From positions 1,178,001 to 1,242,000 of the forward strand of contig JAQFWX010000008.1 of NCBI GenBank assembly GCA_027605045.1: a stretch of 64,000 nucleotides of DNA. The letters run 5' to 3'. Positions within the stretch are counted from its first letter, which is position 1, and every line of letters starts with the position of its first letter. Positions 45,894 through 58,170 of this stretch are shown here, one piece after another. The DNA comes from Phallus indusiatus (lineage: Eukaryota > Basidiomycota > Agaricomycetes > Phallales > Phallaceae). The translations under genes and the position numbers were made by a program. The notes under the pieces are model-generated. The model did not search any database. It had not been told where the DNA came from and worked only from the letters and a program-made list of their open reading frames with translations.

Positions 45894-47151
45894 TATTGGG
45901 TTGTACGAAAGAAGTGTTTGACGATGTCCAGTGTCGCTTCAACACATTTAAGTCATTAATTGGATTTTGTGGTCAAACAGATGGAAAGGACACGTACACT
46001 GTTCTAGCACCGATTTTGTATAAGGAAGATCCCAATGAAAAGAGAAAAATGGAGGATTTTCCGCCATCCGATTTTAATGAGGGTATGAAAAATATACTTT
46101 TCGCACTTTTTCAGGCTTTCTCAATTACAGCTAGACTTACTCTGCGCTTGTTCGAGGACCGAGTTCAGTGAAGTGCCTTTCGGACGGACAGGTGACGAGA
46201 AAACTCTCCCATGCAAATCTTGAAAGCCAGTGGAAACTCAGCTATATTACACCTGGCGCAATTGCTATGGCTGCTACTCTCGTATGTCATTTGCACCTTT
46301 CTGATCATTTTCTTGTTAATATTCCGTTTAGGCACGCTTCATAGCTTCCGCTGACCGCTCTCTACTACCATGCGGGGCTCAGACTCAAATCAACTATCAA
46401 AGCGATTATGATACTTACTTCGAGTACCTCCACACCGGTCTTCATGAGAAAAGAGTTTCCGTCATTGATATCTTCAAGACATGGAATGAAATCTTTTATC
46501 CGGATTCCGCAAATCTTCCTGCCAAGTCTAGTTCTTCTGTGCCAGAGGACGTTACGTTTCTGTTTGATGACCTAAAAGATGATGAAATCGCTGAAGAATC
46601 GAGTCAATCAGAGCCGGAACAAGACCCACCGCTGACACAGGCTGAGGCAAGGAACTCGACACCAGCTTCCCAGGATGAGGAGGATGATACATTGGCACCA
46701 AGAATGGTATCTGTCCTCACCTTTTATCGGTTAGTTGAGCTGACAGGTAAATTGATAGTCTCCTGCTTTCAATCAACCACCATCACCTTTGACGGATATA
46801 GAAGCTACTACTCCATGCGTCCATCTCGACGGTCAGCCATCGTCACCTTTAGGAGACATTAGCAACGTTTTGCATGGTCATCATGCCAGTCAAAATCCCA
46901 TCATTCGCACGCAATCTTCGGCGAACCAAAGTTTAAGGAAGCGACGGGTCATCCAGAGCGATGAGGAAGAGGAGAGCACAGGGCCTACATTTGCAAGACG
47001 CAACAGAGGTGAAAGGAAGAAGAGACGAAAGGCCGTCCCGTTGGAATCCGCAAATGAAAATGTGTCCCCTCAAGTTCGCCGTAGCAGCCATTCTAAGAAA
47101 CACTGATGCAATCGCGATTTGATATAAGAATCAATTTGAATAAACTTTGTA

Positions 47152-47722
47152 TTACAACTTTTTTTCCAATACATTACTTATACTTTCAAATCCACACTGG
47201 TTGATAAACTGTAAAGCTCTGATCTCTTCAACCATCTTTCTTTGTCCGTGCTTCAGTTTTTCTACCTCCGTCTTTAAAGCTTGAACTTCGGCCGTCAACC
47301 CTCCTGACACGCTATCGGTTCGCTGTTGCTTTATAGGCCGTCCCACTTCGGTTATCGTGTGGTTAAATGTTGCTGAGACTTTACGCTTGGGAATGGGGGG
47401 ATGAGAAATAAGTGTTTGCGGAACAACGGAAGCCTAAATTCCATCATTTTTGGCCCGACGTTGTCAAGAAAAGACATACCACGATTGTTCTGTTGTCTGG
47501 TCTTGAGCCTAGAGGAATTGCAGGTTGTAGATTTTCTACTGTCTCAGAATCTTTGAAGCGTCCCTATAAGCACCTACTGAGCACAATGGCATTCAGCTAC
47601 ATGATAAAATCACTTACAGGGTTCAATCTTTCTCTTAACGCTGGTATAACTTCACTGTCCGTGTCAGGTTCGGTCTCCGAGTCGTCGATGATCTCTGCTG
47701 GAATGTTTTCTTTATTAGACAT
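47152..47722 (-). CDS. Small coiled-coil protein inside the Plavaka element
   Basis: Start ATG at 47722 (MSNKENIPAEIIDDSETEPD), first exon ends LRERLNP at a GTAAGT donor near 47625. An intron (possibly with a small middle exon) leads to PIPKRKVSATFNHTITEVGR at about 47400 and then a heptad-rich helix AEVQALKTEVEKLKHGQRKM (47215-47290), ending VLEKKL with TAA at 47152-47154. It faces the DUF6698-like gene tail to tail, 45 bp apart, and lies inside the transposon ends. No enzyme motif; probable oligomerisation or DNA/protein-binding partner. The product would be about 120 residues. Function unknown. Confidence 0.55.
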
Positions 47723-48495
47723 GACGGAAAGGGACAAAAATGCAGCTTTAAAGAAGAAAAATGCAGCTATGAGAGGGTGCACGAATTAGACGCATAATTG
47801 AGACGACAATTTTCCAAAACGGGATCGGACGGACCTATGACGGTGAATTAGACGCTGGTTGGAGCCGCTCCACATTGGTGAAGGTATATAAGACCTTCAA
47901 CAATGCTCCACTAGTCCTATCGCTCTTGTCCTCGTTCTACTACCATCGCCAGCAAAAACGAAGTGTCGTGGAAAACGCGTGTGGAAATGAGTGCGCGCTC
48001 TTATTACGTAAAGACAATGACTAACTGCCTAACTGTCTTGTAGATAATCGCTAGGTGGGTGTACTCAACCTGTAGTATAACACATTTTTGTAGTCCATAG
48101 TATAATGTTATGTAGCTATTTACTTACCCGTGGTTATAAAATATACGTATATTGTTGCTTATAAATCCGATGTGGTGTTTGTAGTGGTTTGAAGCCGATC
48201 CGTACTAAGGTTGAGCTAGTATGAAAGCCTAAAAACAGATTTTCGACTGTCAGGCATTCCGGGTCATATACGAAGCAAGCCTGCAGATACCGAAACCCTC
48301 TCCCAGATACCAAAACCCTCTCTCAGATAGAGACACCGTCAGGCAGATACAGATACCCGTCAGGCAGATTTGAGGCAGATCAGAAAGTTGCCATCCAGAT
48401 ATGCATTCGTGTTTTGAAGTCCATTTTCTCGATCTGATCAAGCCGTCAGGCTAGATCAGGCAGACCTCGTCTGACCGGACTTATGGCCTGATATG
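47723..48495. other. Right subterminal region of Plavaka element
   Basis: No gene. From about 48250 it carries repeated short motifs: CCAGATACC/AGATACCGAAACCCTCTC units, CCGTCAGGCAGAT three times and TCAGGCAGACC, as in the left end. Likely transposase-binding array. The stretch 47900-48240 shows nothing recognisable. Confidence 0.5.
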
Positions 48496-48524
48496 CCAAT
48501 ATCAGGCACTTTCGATTTTTGCGA
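48496..48524 (-). repeat. Right terminal inverted repeat of Plavaka element
   Basis: Reverse complement of the left end: TTTCGATTTTTGCGA at 48510-48524, with imperfect extension inward. Confidence 0.75.
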
Positions 48525-49560
48525 AATACTTATGGGTTACGGGTCCGAAATTCCCGCCCACCAACTCGGGAGACATGAAAATTCATGGTTTGTGGGGGGT
48601 TATGGGTTTGGAGAAGTATGGGGTATAAGAAGTTTGACTGTATGTCAAATGTGCGCTTTTTTTATGCCTGCCAGGAAGCTTCCTATATTGCCTCTGGGAA
48701 CAGCAGTTAATGTTGTCCAATTGCAGTTGCATTGCATCAAGATGCACGCTTGCCCTCAGGCTCAGGCTTAGTGATTAGTGACTTACATTTAACCGCGTAT
48801 ATAGGTCTCAGCCTCTTCTACGTCAAAACTCAACCCTACTGAGCGCGTTTTCGCAGGTGCCTGCATGTCGTCAGCAGTTTTCAGTAACCGGAAGAGTATG
48901 CTAGAGGAGTTAAGTCGTAGACACAACCGGAAATAACATTCAGAGAAGGACTGGACAATCTTATACGAGTAACGATAAGTAACGGCAACGACAAGGTCAG
49001 TCGGAGCCAACTGTTCCATTATGTGGAAGAAATAAGCAAACATTGTGCAGGGTAACAAGACCGCTCAATTATTCCAAATAAGGTTGTTTGACCGTTCCCT
49101 AGTTGCTCGCATCTCGCCTTCGTGTTCAGGCTTCTGCTAGCACAGCCGCACTCAAGCCGCACTTCCACCTCTCGTACGACGTATACCATGAGAAATCAAT
49201 TTAGTCCAACGAGCATCAGGTTCTTCAAACTTGTCTTGCGATATGAACTTGGACCTGTCCACCAGAACAGTCCACGACAAAACGTCCTTACCGATATTCC
49301 CGATAATGTAAAGACAATGGTCACGATCGGCGCGTAACCGCATCAAGAACTGAAACATAGCCGATTTAGTCCTGGTGCATCATCCGACAAAATGGACAAG
49401 ATGACCTTGCATATCCGCACGGAGTAGGCTGGATAAGCCGAGACTGACTGAAACACATTGATTAAAGCGACCCTTCTCTGTACCACGGTTCAATCGTCGG
49501 GATGGACCTATAACCATAGCATCATGTTCGACGCATTGGCTACAATTTCAATCAACGCTT
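48525..49560. other. Right flank: remnant of kinase-like C promoter and duplication junction
   Basis: 48635-48760 matches the upstream flank of the kinase-like genes (compare 6498-6600 and 15370-15490), so it belongs to copy C. 48525-48630 has no match seen. The second copy of the 23-kb duplication starts near 48966, where text matches 2320 onward. No gene recognised. Confidence 0.5.
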
Positions 49561-50320
49561 CTAGACTATGATCGGTTCTGGCTGCTCTGCTTCAGTCCAA
49601 GGAGCTCGTCACATCCTTGGTCGTTCAGATCTTTCTACCCGGAAACAGCATTTGGGACTGGATGAACTCCATTCTTCCAATTTGTCTTGCTACACTTGCA
49701 GGACCCTCCAATTATATTTTCGATAGTGACGATAATGGCAGCCCGCTCTTTCAAGTGCCGCGTTGAGTGGCACTTCAAGTTTAAACATGTATGTGACGAC
49801 CTCTTTTACAATTCTACGTACCACAGCTATCAAGGTTCCTTTTAATACTCTCAAACAGAATTGGCAAACATAATGGACCGACAGTGCTGGTGTTTGGTGT
49901 TTGAACACATGTCGGAAGGCCATATTCGGATAACGCCTTCGCCAACGCCGATACGGGTGCATACGCTTGTATTGCCAATGTGCAGAATAACGCGGAGGAA
50001 AATGACCTGATTCAACTCGTTGGAGTCTCTTATTATGTGTTTGCACGGCTGTGGGCAATGACTGAATATTTCAGATTCGTGAAACCAGGCGCGGGGCGAA
50101 TCAGGCATCCAGCTCGTTGGGAGAGAGGCATACGTGTTTGTCATCGTGCAAGAACGCGAATGGAGTTCAATTTTGTTGATCAGTGCAGCGCATCTTAGAT
50201 ATCCGGCGGCTGTGTTTGACGAAATTGTGAGGCGATTGGCAGACTGCTCTGTGTAGGGTTCAAGGTTCACGACGGCAGTGGAACCACGGGCTATAAAATG
50301 TTCCTCCTACAATGATTTAA
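49561..50320 (+). pseudogene. GH30-type glycoside hydrolase fragment, copy 4
   Basis: Sister of copy 1. Remnants NAFANADTGAYACIANVQNN (49940-49990), AEENDLIQLVGVSYYVFARL, WAMTEYFRFVKPGA (49990-50095) and a damaged C-terminus. The W-TE segment present in copy 1 is deleted or altered here. Frame changes throughout. Confidence 0.55.
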
Positions 50321-50474
50321 TTGCCAATATAAACCATACATGTATTGAGACAAAGTTAAAAGGGAGATAATTCCGGGTAGGAAGAAAAACCAAATAAAGA
50401 CACATTTGAACTAGTCGTGAATGTCACTCCAGCGATTGTAAACATCTCGTAAAATCTGATGTTTGTGAAAAGTG

Positions 50475-53353
50475 CTACTTAGTCTCATGAGCGTCAGCGG
50501 ATCCACCCTCTGCCTCATCGCCCGCTCCGTCCTCTACTTCAACGTCCTCTCCTTCATCCTCTGCTGTATGATAAGACTCGGAGTTGTCCGAATCTTGATC
50601 AGAATCTTGCGAAAAAGTGAGAAATTAATGCAGCAGTTACGACTCAAGTAGGCTCACCGTCAGAAACATCGTCTGATTCAGGTTGAATAAGACGTATTAA
50701 AGGAAGACCTAAGATACGAGCAGCTTCATCGCTGTTTGGATCGATGCCCAACGCAGCCTGAATCTCCTGGATATACTCAAAATCATCATAACCCATATTA
50801 ATCACACGAAGAGTTCGACGAATTTGACAGTTGAATGATTTTGAGTCGAAACCGAGGGTTTCCATATCAGAACAATACAGTCTCTCGGATCCCGAAGGAC
50901 CAAGAGACCAGTATGTATCCAGCTTTTCATCGGGTACCGCCGGTTTCGAAATAAAGAAGTATAACTCTTTATACTCAAAAGTTCCAACCGAACACCTGAG
51001 CCTGGAAGGAGTTTGGATGTGCCACGAGAATCCAGTAACTACAGATATTTGGATAAATCATCTATACAACGACACGGTAGTAGTGGAATTGGCATACCAA
51101 CGCAAACATCACAAGACTCGTGCATTCCGTCGGTTCTTGCAAGTAAGCAGCCAATTTGACTAACAAACGCACGAGCCAATCGTTCCCAGTAAGCATTATC
51201 CGTATTCTCAACATCGCATTCAACCACCACTGTCTGGAGATCGTCGCTAGCCAAAGTGCTTGTTGTATCTACAGGAATGCGAATCCTGAAAACTTTTGAG
51301 TGATATTCATTGCTGCTACATGATGGAAAACATGCTATACCTGAAATGTTCACCACAATCTTCGATAGCCAATTTTGTATGCAGTATATCATCACGAATA
51401 ATCCAGTCCAATGATAATGACTCTTTGCATGGAATAAACCCTAATATAGTTGCATCCGAAGCGTCAGGTGTATTGTTGTGTCGATCGGCTAATAAGATGT
51501 CACCGGGGTAGACAGAATATGCTGATGCGGAGATGTCCTTCCATATAAGGACATCTATGGCACCATAGAGATCCCATAAAAAAGAGGGGTCCGGAGGAAC
51601 ATTCGATCTTGGGGACAAATGCAGCATGTCTACTCTTTCCATAATCTTGGTCAACTCCTCTCGAGACAAAGCGCCAATGCGCATCCACTGCCACTGAGTA
51701 GCAGGGACGGTTTGTAGAATATTCGGCGACCATTCCTGATATTGAAAAATGAATTCACACTAATAATTGTTCATGCGTTTAGAGATGAGAAAAAATGAAC
51801 TAACAAATACAACAAGCCCACGTCCGTCTAGAACGTTCACATAACAGGAGGCAAGATATCCATCCTCATGGTCTTTGAAACTGATAAACGGGCGAGAGAA
51901 TTGCAGATACCACCAAGATATAATAGCATGGTGAGATATGCCCTCAGCCACGTAGTCACGGCCTTCCTGTAAGCAGAAGGCAAACGGTGAGATGCAAACA
52001 ATTGGCGGAATTGTGGTCGGTTCTCACAGAAAAAGACGACACCTGAGATGTATTTGAGGAAGAAATTTCATCAGATATTGTGGTAGCTCACTGCATAGCG
52101 CACATGCATGTACCGGCCTAATACATTGCTGAATCTTGGATTGAATTGTTCAAGTGGAATACACCACGCTGTATACATATAATAGTAAGCTTTGATTTTC
52201 ATTTCGTGAAGTGACATCAACGAACAATTGTGTGTAAAGACAAGGCCAAGGCTTCCTTTTGACTTGATTATGCCGAATAGCTGCAACACATTTTGATGAC
52301 TTGCACGAAGAATGAGCTACCGTTGATAACCATTTCACAAGAGAAGAGTGTATTACCGATATCGCGAATACCATTCTTTTTCTTTTTCAAATTTCTGTTT
52401 ATAGTATAAAAATACAGCGAAGAAATAGCTGTATTTTTGTGTGACGCACGGAAATCGCATCCCGGCCTTTGTAGACACGGACCATCCGTGTTTGACTCTC
52501 TTGTTTCCATTGGACTTTCCAGTGTTCAATTTGTCCATTCGAGTTATTATCGAGCACATTTAGATCACAAAGTCTGATTTTTTCGAACTGGCTATTTTCA
52601 GAAGACTTCAGAATGCGAATGACCAACCCGACTTACATCAGAGTCCGTCTCATCTGTGTTGCTCCCTATTTGGAAACGTATCACACCTCTGAGCTTAATA
52701 TGGGACCAGAATGAAACCAAAATCTGCGTCAAATATATTCGTGCGCACCATAAGATTAATCCGAAACTCTTCTATCTGACTTTGATAACGTGCTAATGAA
52801 TTTTTTTCACGGTCGGCTGCGAAATATCTCTGAAGGAGTTTCGATTTATATGGTTTATTGAATGACTGGAGATCATTCAAGATGTTTCGTAAGCATCTGT
52901 TAAAGTGGACTCAGACTCGTAAGTATCTTATATGAGCAGAACTGCACACCTGTAAAATTCTTCACAACTTTTCTCAAAGTTGTTGAATGAATCAGACGTG
53001 ATTTCATGATTCTTCTTGGTCTCCTCATGAAGTATTTGGAGTATAGTTGTGATTTTGATTGTCAGAGTCTTATAATCGTCTTGGTTTTGTTGCATTTGCT
53101 GATCTTCTATCAGTACTCACGGGTCGAGATCCAATGACTGACTCACTTGGACAGGTTTTAGTAGAACTTTGACTAGCTCCGCTGCACCCTTTAGATATGG
53201 GAATGGTAGGAGACCCCCTACCACACTAGCTAATTCAGCAGCCCGGAATGCGTTAGATACCCAGTCAATTTCGGTCTGCATAACAGATACTGCGGTCGAA
53301 ACTGATGGCTCGTGTTCATTCTGAGGGATAGGAGACCTCTTCTGAAAAACCAT
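50475..53353 (-). CDS. Repeated fungal kinase-like (pseudokinase) protein, copy D
   Basis: Start ATG at 53353 (MVFQKRSPIPQNEHEPS; two Lys fewer than A), stop at 50475-50477. Same exon plan as A: helical N-terminus at 52860-53353, VRVYKGRDAIS near 52450, SHQNVLQLFGI near 52270-52310, TTIPPIVCISPFAFCLQ near 51975-52020, EWSPNILQTVPATQWQ near 51690-51735, IDPNSDEAARI near 50725. The stop seen in NNY(stop)CEF near 51765 falls inside an intron (GTTAGT...AATCAG), so it is harmless. The final YWSLGPSGSERL has Gly for Asp. Probably intact. Confidence 0.65.
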
Positions 53354-55226
53354 AGCTGGAGATGGATCGTGAGTATGGAGTGATTCGATTCGTGTCGATT
53401 ATGTCGAATATTTATGTGTCAAACGTGCGCTTGTCCTAAGAAGTTTCATGCTTCTCGTACTGCCTCTGGGAACCGCAGTAAATGCTGACCGAAAGTAACT
53501 GCACTGCATCAAATGCGCATGTGCCCGCGAACTCGACCGTATTTGGTTTTCCAACCAAATGGTCAAAGGCTTCTTTGATACTGGATGTGTGACTGTGAAC
53601 ACCGTAAGTACAAAGGAGGGACGTGCAGTTAACGAGAGCGCCAAAATTCATTCGAGTCCTGTTCGTCATTCTTATCATTCCAGCCCTTGGTACCATAACG
53701 CTGAAGCATGACCCACCTAAATCCGCCAGTCCTCAACCTTTTCGTTATTTAAACTTCCTCACGATCAACCTGACGCGTCAACTTCATCATCGCTCGTAAT
53801 ATCCTCGGTATCCTCGAATTGACTGTAGAACCAATCGGCATACTCGAGTCAAGGTGATGATTTCCTGCTGAGGCAGTGTCGATGTTGCTCTATGAAAAGA
53901 TAGCATCATTTAGGGGCACAGCAACAACCGCTGATCATTTCATTCCGGTAGCTGAACCGCTTGCATAAGATTCACGCTACACCCTGGAGATATGGGAATG
54001 GCAGATGCCCCCCCGTTGCATTAACTGATTCAGCGAATTTGATACTGTATGATCCTATGTTACGAGGTCTTCCGCTTGTGTATGAAGTTCTACACTGATT
54101 ATAGGACAAATTGATCCATTCATGTCGACGTTTAGTAAGCATCAAACACGGGCTTTTCCTCAGGCTATGCCTGTCTCGAGCCTGAGTTTTGTGCTCGTCT
54201 CTGAGAAGGTGAAAGGGCAGTCGATGCTACACAGAAGTGGCTGCATTTAATGCAAGATCCTCGCATCATGCAACTTCTTGGGTCAGAACTATCTTTGGGC
54301 AATTATTCGTGATGGGGTTCGTGACCTCATCGCTCGGGTGAGATAGTTTTCAAGAAAACCCTCACGGATCCGCGCATACAATCGTTTTTAACAATTTATA
54401 TCGTCTTCAGTATTTCGACGTATGGCAAGTTTAACAGCCCGTTTGCCTCATTGACTACACCGTGTCCCGTTCTTCTCGCCTGGTCTTCCTGTGCAGTTCT
54501 CGTTTCGTTTTGGTTGGTCTTCATTGGTCTCATTTGCCATTCGTCTTTTTGTATTTGTTGGTCTTTCGTTAATCTCTCGTGTCTCTGGTCTCTGTTGGTC
54601 TCTCGTTGGTCCTCGTTGGTCTCTGTCGTGTTCGCTTCATGACCACCATTAGCTTATTGGAGTTTTTCTGCGCCGTAACACCAACTCGCCAGATTCTTTT
54701 TTATCCCCAAGCGGTTTTTATCAAACCTCTCGATTTCCTTGAAGAAGAGTCATTATATCACTACTCTCTTACCATTACTAAATCAACGACAGAAGATCTG
54801 TTGGGTAGGGTCACTTCATTGTCACTTCATTTCACCATTGTCTGGCATTGTTTCTAAGAATAGAAAATTAGTCTCCAGTGCTTGAAATTTCTTAGCACGA
54901 TTCAAGAGATAACAGCGTTTACAATTACACTTTGCGTCCCCGTCCGATTCAACTACAAGATTCGTTGAATGTTTTTTCAATGTACTTGACGTTCCCAGTT
55001 CCCCGGTGCCAACCTCAAGAGCCAGTCTATTCGTCTCTGCATTGTCGTCTTCGTTCTTTTAATTGACAAAGGTCTCTTAGTCGTCTAACCCACTCGTAAA
55101 GAAAGAGGCGACGGGAGTAATAGTACGATTGAAAGTAATGCCTTTTAATAAAGAAAAACGATATGACCATGATCATATGTTTGTTGATGATACACGCTTC
55201 ATTGTTGAAAAAATACAATATATAAA
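53354..55226. other. Intergenic spacer type I, copy 2
   Basis: Sister of 6437-8358, with small indels. No gene recognised. Confidence 0.55.
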
Positions 55227-56720
55227 TTACGTGTTTCTACTAGTCTTCTTCTTACCCTTCGCAATATTCTCGCTCTCACGGATCTCTAAAGATCCACCAG
55301 CCGCCTCCTACAGCACACTACCATTACTCTTTCCGTCGCCATTATCTCCAGCAGCAGCAGAAATCCTTTACAACCAAATAAACCATCAAATCCCGCGCCT
55401 GCTCCTCCAGCTCACCAACTCTCATCTCAGTCTTTTTCCTCTTCACCTCAGCAATCTCTGCTTTCTGCCTCACCTTCTCCAATTTCTTTCTCCCTCTCCA
55501 ACTTTCTCGCAACCTCCATAAATTTCTCACATCGCTTCTCGATCCTCGTTTTTCTCGCGCTACAGTCCTACAATCTGCTCCTCCTCTTTCTCCTTCAGCC
55601 GATTGATCTCATCCCCTGTCAAACTCCTTTTGAGCCATCAACTCCTTCTCTCAAGTACATTAATCTGATTCCGTGCGGATATGAGTATATTCTCCAAATG
55701 GTTCTTTTTGCTGCTTATAATAATCCCGCTACGAATCCAACTGCGGCGTGGGCAGGTACAAGTGCTATCGCCTCCATCTTCTCCGCGCGCATCGAATCAA
55801 CAGACGTGAGACCTAACCTCGATCGATCCGCATCACTCCCGATCGTGTTTGACACGGCAAAAGCAGAAGGTAACTCGACAAGTTTTCCATCCGTCTTATT
55901 CTGAATGAACCGATGCTTCATCGCCCTCGTAGTGCACGTGCACGTGGGCTCGACCATCTCGCCACAGCCCGTGTTCCCGCATATAAGACAAATCCAGAGA
56001 TTAGACGTTGAAGAACAGTCAAAGCGCATGGATAGAGAAGGTCCGTTTTGCGAGTTGGCACTGGTGGTGAATGCAGGTTAGACTGTGACGTTGTGCTGTT
56101 GTTGTGCCATGAGCCGGAAGACGTGTTTGAGAATACTGGCACACTGAATATTCGTAGGCCAATATGGAAACTTGGGTCGGCGGGTCAGGGGAAGGGGTAA
56201 GAGATCCGTGACCTGCTCTCCCCCCACTTGGTTAAACAGATGCAATGAAAAGTATGCGAACACGATAGTCCCGTAACGGACATGTCCATCAGTTCAAGAC
56301 AAACCGGACAACTGGAGAGCTCATGTAAACTGCTCTGAGCAGTGGCCAGACGGGATACAGCGAGAGATGTGTTTGATTCAATTTCGATGGATTTCATATT
56401 GATTATGTACGTGACATAATTTTTACTGGGCTTTGGAAGCGGATATAAATGTTTTGAACTCGTTCAGCTGACTTGTTTATGTATGGACACACATACCTCT
56501 AAGATATAAGACGTTGAACGGACGGTCATTGTATTCTTGTGAAAAGAGCACGGCGTCGTCCCTAGATCTGAACTTCAGCAATATTGAGCGATTTGGCGAC
56601 GAACCGCTAAAAACGGGACAAACCGTTGATCAAGAAAAGAGTTGGATGAATTGTGAATCACCGAATCATCCTCAAATGTCGTTCCATCTTTTGAATCTTC
56701 CACCTTGACGACGCCATTTA
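55227..56720 (-). pseudogene. BRAP2/ETP1-like pseudogene, copy 3
   Basis: Keeps LKFRSRDDAVLF then SQEYNDRPFNVLYLR to a GTATGT donor (56500-56575), [20 protein letters not shown] and [16 protein letters not shown] (56200-56330), SNLWICLICGNTGCGEM (55945-56000) and [13 protein letters not shown] (55860-55905), coiled coil and KKTSRNT-type tail with stop at 55227. The second RING half (RCPVCR in copy 2) is damaged, reading QCASILKH/CPVF, and the UBP finger lacks its His-rich part. Pseudogene, though its first RING half is the best of the four. Confidence 0.65.
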
Positions 56721-57734
56721 ATTTCAGTGGAGTTTCAAATTTGTTAGAGAAGAGTAGGTGTTTTTATCTTCCTCCTCCTCTCCTCCTCTCCGGTCGTGAT
56801 CGTTTACAAAAATCACGATGTCTTGATTATAATTGTGAATGTGTCAATAGATGTGCACAACGCCTTCGGGTAAAATGTGCTTCTTTGTGAGAGGATATGC
56901 GTTTTGGAAGGTTGGTGACCCGGGTTTATCTGTGCTCCTTACAACAGATTTATTCTTCTCTACGAGAAAGTAGCATTAGATGCTTGAAGAGAAGTAAAGT
57001 TTAAAAACCTACGATGAAGTTAGAAACAGAAGCCTGGATGTTCTCCTGTTTCATTAATGAATCAGACTCGTACGCTCAGGCTCTTCCGAATACGGGCAAT
57101 CAATAACAATACTCCCAAACCTCCAATCGTTCGTCATCTTTCCGTTGTTGTTGAAATCGGGGCGGTGCGAGAGTAATTTTCAAATGGTTTTTTTGAGCCA
57201 ATGAGGACTCGGGGAAGTACTATGTATGTGGTGGTAGGCCTTTGGTCAATCGTAATCGAAGGGTATAATTGTTCATGACATCTTAGGAAAGAAAGACGAT
57301 AAGAGAAAGGGCACTGCGTCGTTCAAAGTCGTTTTGGTGGTGCTGGTGAATAGATCGATGGCACGAAGCCGCAGTGAAGTCACCATTAGAGAGTAGCAGA
57401 AAAACAGCCGATATGGTCAATGTGTGGGCGTGTGTGGGCGTGTGTCTGTCTATACTACTGTAAATCTCAAATGTGCTCAAATGTCTGCTTTTCGGGAGTC
57501 CAGCGTTATCGTCATCGAGTCCAGCAGATGATATATTCGCGCAGGTATCGGTGTCATCAATCACGTAAACGATATTCGGATACAATTCCTATCTCTGTCA
57601 CCCGAATTTCAACGTTAACACGCAAACGATGTTCAGTCACTTTCTCCGCGTTCCACCAATCGTACGTATACCATACTCTTTTTTCCCTTTCCCTTGCGCT
57701 TAAGACAGAGAGATAACAGGAAGTGTCATCAGCA
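56721..57734. other. Region between BRAP2-like and actin-like pseudogenes, copy 2
   Basis: Near-identical to 9991-10950. No additional gene recognised. Confidence 0.45.
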
Positions 57735-58170
57735 TGCGTTGGACTACACAAAGCACCCTCAAAGTCCAGGGTGGAAAATCTTCTATGAAAACGGCTGTTC
57801 CCAGTTCCGCTAAACACATTAGTCGCTCTCGTAAACCACGCAGTCCCGTGCCGAATACGAAGGTGTCTGACTACCCCGTTGGACAACAATCAATGACACA
57901 CTTGCGTCTGGTGAAAAGGTTGAAATTTGTTAAGATGATATCCATTGCTGGTCGCAGGTTGAGGCACTCTGGTGAGTATTGACGCTGACGCGACGGCTTG
58001 TAAAGGTTAGCCTCTGATGGTCATATTCCTTCCAGAAAATACATCTTGTTCGCGCGTCTAGGCCTTCCCGCATTAGTAAACAGAACGAATCACCCGAGAC
58101 ATTTTGTGTTCCATGCTACCCTCGCTCAACACAAGAATTACTAGCGCAGCTATTTTTCGCCCCAGTCCCA
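57735..58170 (+). pseudogene. Actin-like (ARP9-type) fragment, copy 2
   Basis: Contains VPSSAKHISRSRKPRSPVP (57800-57850), a damaged DDI...AGRRLRHSG region before a GTGAGT donor at 57972 and a piece after TTCCAG ending QELLAQLFFAPVP at 58163. Same breakpoint to GH30-like text as copy 1, so the chimera predates the segmental duplication. Confidence 0.5.

Larger units (their letters stand above)
41192..47106 (+). pseudogene. DUF6698-like gene, broken by nested elements
   Basis: Plus-strand gene divergent from the transposase. Exon 1 starts ATG at 41192 (MSSSPESSASEGGFGSDMS), is interrupted by gamma3, and resumes TLKQ to a donor at 41666. Exon 2 starts at 41720 (VLRKTQAKSNARSVQLAEKD), is hit by MITE 1 and Tc1, with KLAREFTYMYAFWVSPTDEE between, and resumes at 45070 with YNPRERFSSAGEKQQGLVFD to a donor near 45200. 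Then FFADMDQQRSNASSQLTQTG, hit by MITE 3, then RFNTFKSLIGFC, YTVLAPILYKED. Later exons read QWKLSYITPGAIAMAATL, ARFIASADRSLLPC, then an acidic stretch and a Lys/Arg-rich tail to TGA at 47104-47106. The order (RELA+F, LAPxLYK, TPGAIAxAAxxARFxxSxD, YFEYLHT...WNEIFY) is that of the repeated agaric family I know as DUF6698, function unknown. A stop remains at the Tc1 site, so it is dead now. Confidence 0.65.
24856..48524. mobile_element. Plavaka-type DNA transposon carrying accessory genes, riddled with nested insertions
   Basis: Bounded by a 15-bp perfect inverted repeat (24856-24870 and 48510-48524) extending to 29 bp with 24 matches. Both ends carry subterminal short repeats of the type GTCAGGC/GCCTGAT. 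Enclosed: transposase (minus, 25053-40939), DUF6698-like gene (plus, 41192-47106) and a coiled-coil gene (minus, 47152-47722). Nested within it are one LINE, eight LTR-like units, one Tc1/mariner element and three MITEs. Without these its length would be about 8 kb. No target duplication is visible, because the right flank (48525-48630) does not match the interrupted kinase-like gene, so a deletion probably followed insertion. Plavaka and related KDZ transposons are known expanded groups in basidiomycetes and can carry extra genes. Confidence 0.75.

Noticed and set aside
47412..47789. 125-codon plus-strand frame over the coiled-coil gene
   Set aside because: Antisense to the minus-strand exon with clear splice donor and heptad-rich continuation.
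51760..51770. Apparent nonsense codon in kinase-like copy D
   Set aside because: It falls within an intron bounded by GTTAGT and AATCAG, as in the other copies, so it does not break the gene.
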